This document shows positions 59,779-64,000 of a stretch of DNA of 64,000 bases, piece by piece. How positions within the stretch are numbered: the first letter of the stretch is position 1; each line of letters begins with the position of its first letter. Source of the DNA: CAYPGJ01 sp964638515 (GTDB lineage: Bacteria; Planctomycetota; Phycisphaerae; Phycisphaerales; UBA1924); assembly GCA_964638515.1 (NCBI GenBank), contig CAZWZL010000005.1, positions 21,110 to 85,109 on the forward strand. The letters run 5' to 3'. A program made the translations under genes and the position numbers. The notes beneath the pieces were generated by a model. That model ran no database searches. It saw nothing but the letters and a program-made list of their open reading frames with translations, and was not told where the DNA came from.

Positions 59779-61812
59779 TCAGAAATACCGCAACCGTTCC
59801 TGCAGCTGCGCCCGCAACGCGGCGTCCGCCGTAGCGTCCATCACACGCTGCAAATACGCACGCGCCGCCTCCGCCCCCTCCGCGGCCCGAATCCCCCGCG
59901 CCACCAACGTCGCGTCCTCAACGCCGTGGTGCGCGCGAATCCGACCCCGCATGGCCTCCAACGCCGCCCCATCACCCGACATCAATCGCTCCCGCCCCAC
60001 CTGCCACAACGCGTCCGCCGCAAGCGCCGAGCCGAAGTGCTCCTGTGACATCCGCCGCGCCGCCTCCATCGCCATGTCGTCCGCTCGCGCCCGAACCGCG
60101 CTCCAGAACGCCGCCCGCGCCGCGTCGGGCGTGAGCGCCCCCGCGTCATCCCGCAGCAACGCCCCGAACACCCGCACCACGTCCGCGTCACGCTGCAGCA
60201 CCGACAACATCCGAAACGCCGTCGCGAAATCCCGCCCGCTGAGCGACTCACGCATCCGCGCCGCCGCATCCACCGCCCCCGTCAACTCCGGCGCCCCCTC
60301 AAACCGAGGCGCCGGCGGACCCCACGTGAACAACGCGTCCCCATACACATTGATCTTCCAAGGCCTCGCCGCCTCCACCCGCGCCGCCGCCGAGATCGGA
60401 GCCCGCGCCAACATCCGCGCCACAAATCGCTCCGGCGTGTGAAACGCCGTCAGATACGGCTCGTCCACCGAACCCACATACGCGAACGCCCCGCCGTCCA
60501 GCCACCGACGCGCAATCGACAGCTCGTCTCCGATGTTCTGCGCCGAAAACGAATGAATGAAATGAACGAGCGCGGGCCGCTTGAGCGACGGTATCTCCGC
60601 AGCGGAAACCTCCACCTGCCCCAACCGAAACATCCGCGCAAACCCCGCCGAATTCACATGCACAAGCCCCGCGTCCAGCGGCGGCAATACCCGCCGACGC
60701 CAATCCCCAAGCGGGTCCCGAGGCGCCTCCTCCTCCACCACCTCCAGGCCCGCCTTTCTCAACAACTCCGACGCCGGACCGATCGCATACGCCTCAAACC
60801 CGCCCTCTCCAAACCCCGCATACCCGTTGAACAAGAACGCCCTCGTCGGCTGCAGAAACAGCGACGACATCGCGCGATACGCCGCCTCAGCCGCGCTACC
60901 AGGCGCCATCGATGCATACGCCCATCGACTCGACGAGCCCGTCTCCGTCACGTCCGCCCGCCCAAGCACATCCGTGAGCGCGAGCATCGTCGCGCCGATC
61001 ATCACCTTGTCCGGCCCCGACAGGCAAAGCGTGATCGCCTCGATGTCGTCCCCCACTCCCCGCCACGCATACCCCGTCCTCTCCAGACCCGCCTCGATCT
61101 CCTTCGCCAACGCGTCGAACAATTCCTTCGACATCCCGCTGCCGAGCGGGTCCCCCATCGCGCCGACCCACACGATCGGCTGACCCCGAAACGCGGCCAA
61201 CGCCGCTCCCCCCGTCCACGCCGTGTCCGCCCCCGACGCCACCACCACCCCCGGCGGCGTGAACTCCAGCCGCTTCCACTGCGCGCTGAGGCCCTCCGCG
61301 TTCTCCGCCGACCACGCCCGCGCCGCCACCGCCTCCACGCGCGCCTGCAACGCCTCGATCGACGCCGCATGCGCCCCGCCCTCCCCCTCGTACAACAGCA
61401 CCTGCTGCGCCTCGAACGCCCGCGCAAACCGAACGATGTTCTCCCGCGCGCCGTCCGTCCCGTCATCAATCAACACCGGAAACCGCGCCTCCAGCGTCCA
61501 CCGAGAGAGCGCATCCAGATACGCGTCCGCGCTCGGCACGATCACGAGCGTCGACATCGCCGGCAGCTTCAGCCGCACGATCTCCGTACGCACCCCGAGC
61601 TTCACCGGCGCCGGGATGTCCTCCAGCCGAACATCCGACTCCGGCGCCCCCGGCTGAGCCTCAGCAACCGGCGCACTCGGCTCGGGCAAGGCCTCCGGCG
61701 CAGGGCTCGCCCCGGGCGCCGCGTCCTTCCCGGGCGGCGGGATGTACGGCTGCCCCCCCGACATCGCGCCGACCAGCATCCATCCGACCACCCCCGCCAT
61801 CACTCGACGCAT
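59779..61812 (-). CDS. large exported protein with C25/TIGR03790-like C-terminal region
   Basis: A 677-residue protein with a signal peptide (about 1-20) and a Pro/Ala-rich linker (25-60). Residues about 80-330 look alpha/beta (STLVIVPSADAYLDALSRW, FPVLIDDGTDG, QPIVWVGAMGDP). Residues about 400-535 (LVHFIHSFSAQN, WLDGGAFAYVGSVDEPYL, WKINVYGDALFTWG) resemble the end of gingipain-like C25 and TIGR03790 proteins, where GxxxEP and GDPL are conserved. The Cys/His pair of C25 peptidases is not evident, so activity is doubtful. The tail is helical, TPR-like. GAGG lies five bases before the ATG. Confidence 0.7.
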   Translation of the reverse strand: MRRVMAGVVGWMLVGAMSGGQPYIPPPGKDAAPGASPAPEALPEPSAPVAEAQPGAPESDVRLEDIPAPVKLGVRTEIVRLKLPAMSTLVIVPSADAYLDALSRWTLEARFPVLIDDGTDGARENIVRFARAFEAQQVLLYEGEGGAHAASIEALQARVEAVAARAWSAENAEGLSAQWKRLEFTPPGVVVASGADTAWTGGAALAAFRGQPIVWVGAMGDPLGSGMSKELFDALAKEIEAGLERTGYAWRGVGDDIEAITLCLSGPDKVMIGATMLALTDVLGRADVTETGSSSRWAYASMAPGSAAEAAYRAMSSLFLQPTRAFLFNGYAGFGEGGFEAYAIGPASELLRKAGLEVVEEEAPRDPLGDWRRRVLPPLDAGLVHVNSAGFARMFRLGQVEVSAAEIPSLKRPALVHFIHSFSAQNIGDELSIARRWLDGGAFAYVGSVDEPYLTAFHTPERFVARMLARAPISAAARVEAARPWKINVYGDALFTWGPPAPRFEGAPELTGAVDAAARMRESLSGRDFATAFRMLSVLQRDADVVRVFGALLRDDAGALTPDAARAAFWSAVRARADDMAMEAARRMSQEHFGSALAADALWQVGRERLMSGDGAALEAMRGRIRAHHGVEDATLVARGIRAAEGAEAARAYLQRVMDATADAALRAQLQERLRYF

Positions 61813-61877
61813 GCGCACCTCGCTTCCAACCAACCATCGTCCCACATCCGTTTCACCCCGGCAATGCGCACCACGCG

Positions 61878-63491
61878 CTACTCCGAGCCCAGCTTCGCGC
61901 GCGCCAACCGCGCGAACAGCCCGCTCGGCGCCTCGCGCCCCGTCCACTCCCGAAACTGCAGCTCCGCCTGCCGCACAAACATCCCCACCCCATCCACCAC
62001 CTCGCACCCACACGCCTCCGCCGTTTCCAGCAGCGCCGTCCGCATCGGGTTGTACACCGTGTCAAACACCACCAACCCCTCACCCCCTCGAGCCTCGCGC
62101 ATCCGCATCAATGTTTCACGTGGAACAACGCTCACCCCCTCCTGCCCGCCACCCGTCATCCCAGCCGGCGTGCAGTGCACCAACCCCGCACACCCGCTCT
62201 CTCCAAGCTCATCCCATCCCCCCGCCGCAACGCCCATCTCCCGCGCGAGCGCCTCACTCCGATCCGCGCGCCGCGCAAACACCGTCACTATCGCCCCCGC
62301 ATCACGCAGCCCCGCCGCCGCGCTCCGCGCCGCGCCACCCGCGCCCAAAACCCCGATCCGCCTCCCACCCATCTCGCCCATCGCGCCCCGCAAACACGCC
62401 ACCAAGGCCGGCGCATCCGTATTCAAAACCCGCACGCCCGACGCTCCCACCACAAGCGTGTTCGCCGCGCCGATCCGCGCGGCCGCGCCATCGACCTCCC
62501 AACCCGACTCGCGCGCCAACCGCACCAGATGCCCCTTGTGCGGAATCGTCACGCTCGCCCCGCAGAACCCAAGCCGCGGATGCCCCACAAGCTCCAGCAC
62601 GCTCGCTTTAAACGCCTCCCAGCTCTCCGCCACCGGCAGCGGCACAAACACCCCGTCATGCTCGACGCCCGCCGCGTGAAACCCCGCGTTGTGCACCAGC
62701 GGCGACATCGACTGATGCACCGGCCACCCGATCACCCCATACACCCGCGTCGTCTCTCCAATCGTCCCCGCCCGATACGTCCCCACCATCTCCTCCAGCG
62801 TCACCTGGCCCTCCGCCGTGGCCGACGACGCCCGCACCGGCGCAAACCCCAACAACGCCCCGAACTTCCCACCCACAATCCGCGAGAGCGCTCCCGCCTC
62901 CCCCATGGCCATCGCGATCATCGGCCTCGACCGCTCGCTCAAAAGATCGAACACCTCCAGCCCGTCCCGCACCGACCTCGCCCGATACGCCACCTTCACC
63001 ACTCCCCCATCCCCGCCCGGATGCTCCCTCGACATCCGCTCCACGCGACGCAGCAAATCACTCGGCCGCCCCGCAAAGTCATGGAACGACAGCACCAGCG
63101 TCGTCCGCACATCCCTCATCTGCCCCGGATGACGCACCGCCAACAGGATCTTCTGCCGAAGATTCGCCGAGCGCTCCCACGCCGACCACTCCACATCGAG
63201 ATACGCCGGCCCGCGCTCCAGCGTGGCCAAAGCCTCAAACAACGCCACTCGCGAAGCATCGTCCCCGTCGTATTCCCCACCCTCACCCGTCGGCCGACAC
63301 GTCGCGATGCAGGGCAGCGGCGACTCCTGCACCACCCGAAGCGCGCTCAGCCTCCCATCCTCATCCCCCTCCCCATGAAACAGCCCGTCGAGCCGAAACT
63401 CCACCAGGTCGGCCCCGAGCCTCTTGGCCAGCTCGGCGTCAGCCAACGCCCCCTCGGCCTCATGAGCCAGAATCGGCGCGCAAATCAGCAT
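61878..63491 (-). CDS. aroDE: fused type I 3-dehydroquinate dehydratase and shikimate dehydrogenase
   Basis: Bifunctional enzyme of 537 residues for steps three and four of the shikimate pathway. Residues 1 to about 235 are type I dehydroquinase: VEFRLDG, the histidine in LVLSFHDF and the Schiff-base lysine in GVVKVAYRA. Residues about 260-537 are shikimate dehydrogenase: GWPVHQSMSPLVHNAGF, SVTIPHKGHLV, AANTLVV, LNTDAPAL and the NADP loop GVLGAGGAARSAA. The order is as in plant and some bacterial DHQ-SDH fusions. TAGACT ends seven bases before ATG 63491 and no ribosome site is visible. Confidence 0.95.
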   Translation of the reverse strand: MLICAPILAHEAEGALADAELAKRLGADLVEFRLDGLFHGEGDEDGRLSALRVVQESPLPCIATCRPTGEGGEYDGDDASRVALFEALATLERGPAYLDVEWSAWERSANLRQKILLAVRHPGQMRDVRTTLVLSFHDFAGRPSDLLRRVERMSREHPGGDGGVVKVAYRARSVRDGLEVFDLLSERSRPMIAMAMGEAGALSRIVGGKFGALLGFAPVRASSATAEGQVTLEEMVGTYRAGTIGETTRVYGVIGWPVHQSMSPLVHNAGFHAAGVEHDGVFVPLPVAESWEAFKASVLELVGHPRLGFCGASVTIPHKGHLVRLARESGWEVDGAAARIGAANTLVVGASGVRVLNTDAPALVACLRGAMGEMGGRRIGVLGAGGAARSAAAGLRDAGAIVTVFARRADRSEALAREMGVAAGGWDELGESGCAGLVHCTPAGMTGGGQEGVSVVPRETLMRMREARGGEGLVVFDTVYNPMRTALLETAEACGCEVVDGVGMFVRQAELQFREWTGREAPSGLFARLARAKLGSE

Positions 63492-63498
63492 GGCGCGC

Positions 63499-63504
63499 AG
63501 TCTA
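63499..63504 (-). promoter_or_regulatory. TAGACT -10 element before aroDE
   Basis: TAGACT ends seven bases before the aroDE ATG, giving a leaderless message. It lies downstream of the strong hairpin at 63557-63590, so aroDE would not depend on transcription from further upstream. Confidence 0.45.
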
Positions 63505-63546
63505 CTGACGACCCCGCAACCACCCCGCGCCACCTGTGAGCCAAAC

Positions 63547-63590
63547 AAAAAATGGAAACGCCTTCGTCCGGTGTCCCAGGCGAAGGCGTT
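63547..63590 (-). terminator. Rho-independent terminator between the end region and aroDE
   Basis: AACGCCTTCG (63557-63566) and CGAAGGCGTT (63581-63590) form a perfect ten-pair stem with a 14-base loop. On the minus strand it is followed after five bases by TTTTTT (63552-63547). It ends minus-strand transcripts arriving from 63.6-64 kb. Confidence 0.7.
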
Positions 63591-63749
63591 GACTCCTCCA
63601 AGAGTGTGGCAGTTTGTCGGCGTTCGCGGTGAAAAGGCCTTGGAGAGCCTCAACACCCGCCAGAATCGCTGCAGCCCAGTCTCCCAGCCTGCCCAGCGAA
63701 CACCCTTATCAGGGTGGATCCGACGGTTTCCTGTGCTGAACCGTCCGAC
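63547..63749 (-). ncRNA. candidate small structured RNA of about 200 bases
   Basis: The stretch has its own promoter at 63756-63783 and ends at the terminator above. Inside it are the perfect hairpins GACGGTT/AACCGTC (63722-63745) and CACCCT/AGGGTG (63701-63716) plus GGTGTTCGC, which can pair with GCGAACGCC further along. No credible protein frame is present. I checked by eye for tmRNA, SRP RNA, RNase P and 6S signatures and saw none. The assignment rests on signals only. Confidence 0.3.
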
Positions 63750-63755
63750 ACACAG

Positions 63756-63783
63756 AATGTAACGGCTCTTTGTCGGAAGTCAA
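63756..63783 (-). promoter_or_regulatory. sigma-70-type promoter in the terminal intergenic region
   Basis: TTGACT (63783-63778), a 16-base spacer and TACATT (63761-63756) on the minus strand. The expected start is near 63749. The transcript would run through the hairpins to the terminator at 63590-63547 without meeting a gene. Confidence 0.5.
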
Positions 63784-63994
63784 CACAAAAAAGGCCACAC
63801 CGACCGCCCTCCCGCATCTCCCTCCTCGATGCGACGGGTGTCGGCTGCCTATCCGGGTCCGAGGCGACGTGTATTCCTCGTCCCGCCCTCTCCAGAACCC
63901 TCAAACGAGCGCTCCCCCGCCACTCGTTCAAAGGCCCCGTTCGGGGTCGTGTTGTCTAACCGCTTCGTCGATGAATTAACACCGACGAAGCGGG
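63784..63994. other. hairpin-rich intergenic DNA at the right edge
   Basis: No gene is supported here. Perfect inverted repeats are CCGCTTCGTCG/CGACGAAGCGG (63960-63970 and 63983-63993), AACGAG/CTCGTT (63904-63909 and 63923-63928), CCCC/GGGG (63935-63946) and CGCATC/GATGCG (63813-63818 and 63828-63833). On the minus strand the last is followed by GGCC and a TTTTTT run (63792-63787), which may be a terminator for something beginning outside the window. Confidence 0.45.
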
Positions 63995-64000
63995 CACAGG

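Noticed and set aside
63492..63656. Upstream in-frame extension of aroDE with many aromatic codons, considered as an attenuator leader peptide
   Set aside because: There is no start codon with a ribosome site for such a peptide, and TAGACT next to the aroDE ATG offers a promoter downstream of the terminator.
63700..63730. AGGGTGGATCCGACGG on the plus strand, similar to the T-box core
   Set aside because: The match to AGGGTGGNACCGCG is imperfect, no specifier stem is apparent, and no plus-strand gene follows in the window.
63650..63931. A 93-codon minus-strand frame at the right edge
   Set aside because: It has no ribosome site, no recognisable domain, and it runs through several perfect hairpins and a promoter, which suits intergenic DNA better.

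Overview
The window is GC-rich, gene-dense bacterial chromosome. It looks like a planctomycete, most likely of the Phycisphaerae. Pointers are a zinc-ribbon protein ending in a CxxCGYDL...CPECG motif, a prepilin-like protein with the H-X9-DG type C-terminus common in that phylum, many large exported proteins without clear homologues, a tandem of HisKA_2-type kinases, and a split fatty-acid module (FabZ, long ACP, FabZ-like). The assignment is inference; no rRNA gene is present. I see no insertion sequence, prophage, CRISPR array or tRNA gene.

Layout. 1-3.3 kb: the end of an HtpX-like protease, then an iron(II) uptake set feoA-feoB-small membrane protein on the minus strand behind a Fur-box-like site. 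3.3-11.4 kb: an arginine operon on the minus strand, argR-argC-argB-argF-argG-argH(A)-argJ, in which argininosuccinate lyase is fused to an N-acetylglutamate-synthase-type GNAT domain; argD is absent. 11.4-22 kb: ABC exporter, BaiN-type flavoprotein, NhaP-type antiporter with TrkA-N domain, SpoIIE phosphatase, a TPR exported protein, and a PhoR/PhoB-like two-component pair divergent from a porin (22.4-23.8 kb). 24-30 kb: O-methyltransferase, acs, ispD, a PilZ protein, tmRNA (ssrA) and a Tat-lipoprotein peptidoglycan amidase. 30-32.7 kb: four overlapping minus-strand genes (HAD phosphatase, GNAT, DUF2892, membrane protein).

32.7-39.4 kb is the most striking locus. Four genes are joined by 4-base start/stop overlaps: a 1224-residue protein (Maf/DUF115 glycosyltransferase, then a nucleotidyltransferase-like part, then a radical-SAM/SPASM-like part without its cysteines) followed by neuA, neuB and neuC. 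Read together they predict synthesis of a CMP-activated nonulosonic (sialic-type) acid and its transfer to a protein, by analogy flagellin. 39.5-51.6 kb: HDOD protein, DUF368 polyprenyl-phosphate transporter with an extra domain, galE, a PagL-like protein, one permease and one binding protein of a peptide ABC system, and exported HEAT/TPR proteins. 51.7-58.4 kb: purM, the FabZ-ACP-FabZ module, an EamA protein, a prepilin-like protein, two PilZ proteins and two 310-residue paralogous sensor kinases. 58.5-63.5 kb: kbl, a large exported protein with a C25/TIGR03790-like end, and a fused aroD-aroE gene. The last 500 bases hold no convincing gene but many perfect hairpins, a terminator and a promoter, possibly small RNAs.

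Two expression patterns recur. Genes inside operons overlap by ATGA or GTGA. Unit-leading genes often lack a Shine-Dalgarno sequence and instead carry a TANNNT hexamer 6-9 bases before the start codon, the arrangement typical of leaderless transcripts. Several divergent pairs share a 55-65 bp gap with back-to-back hexamers of this kind.
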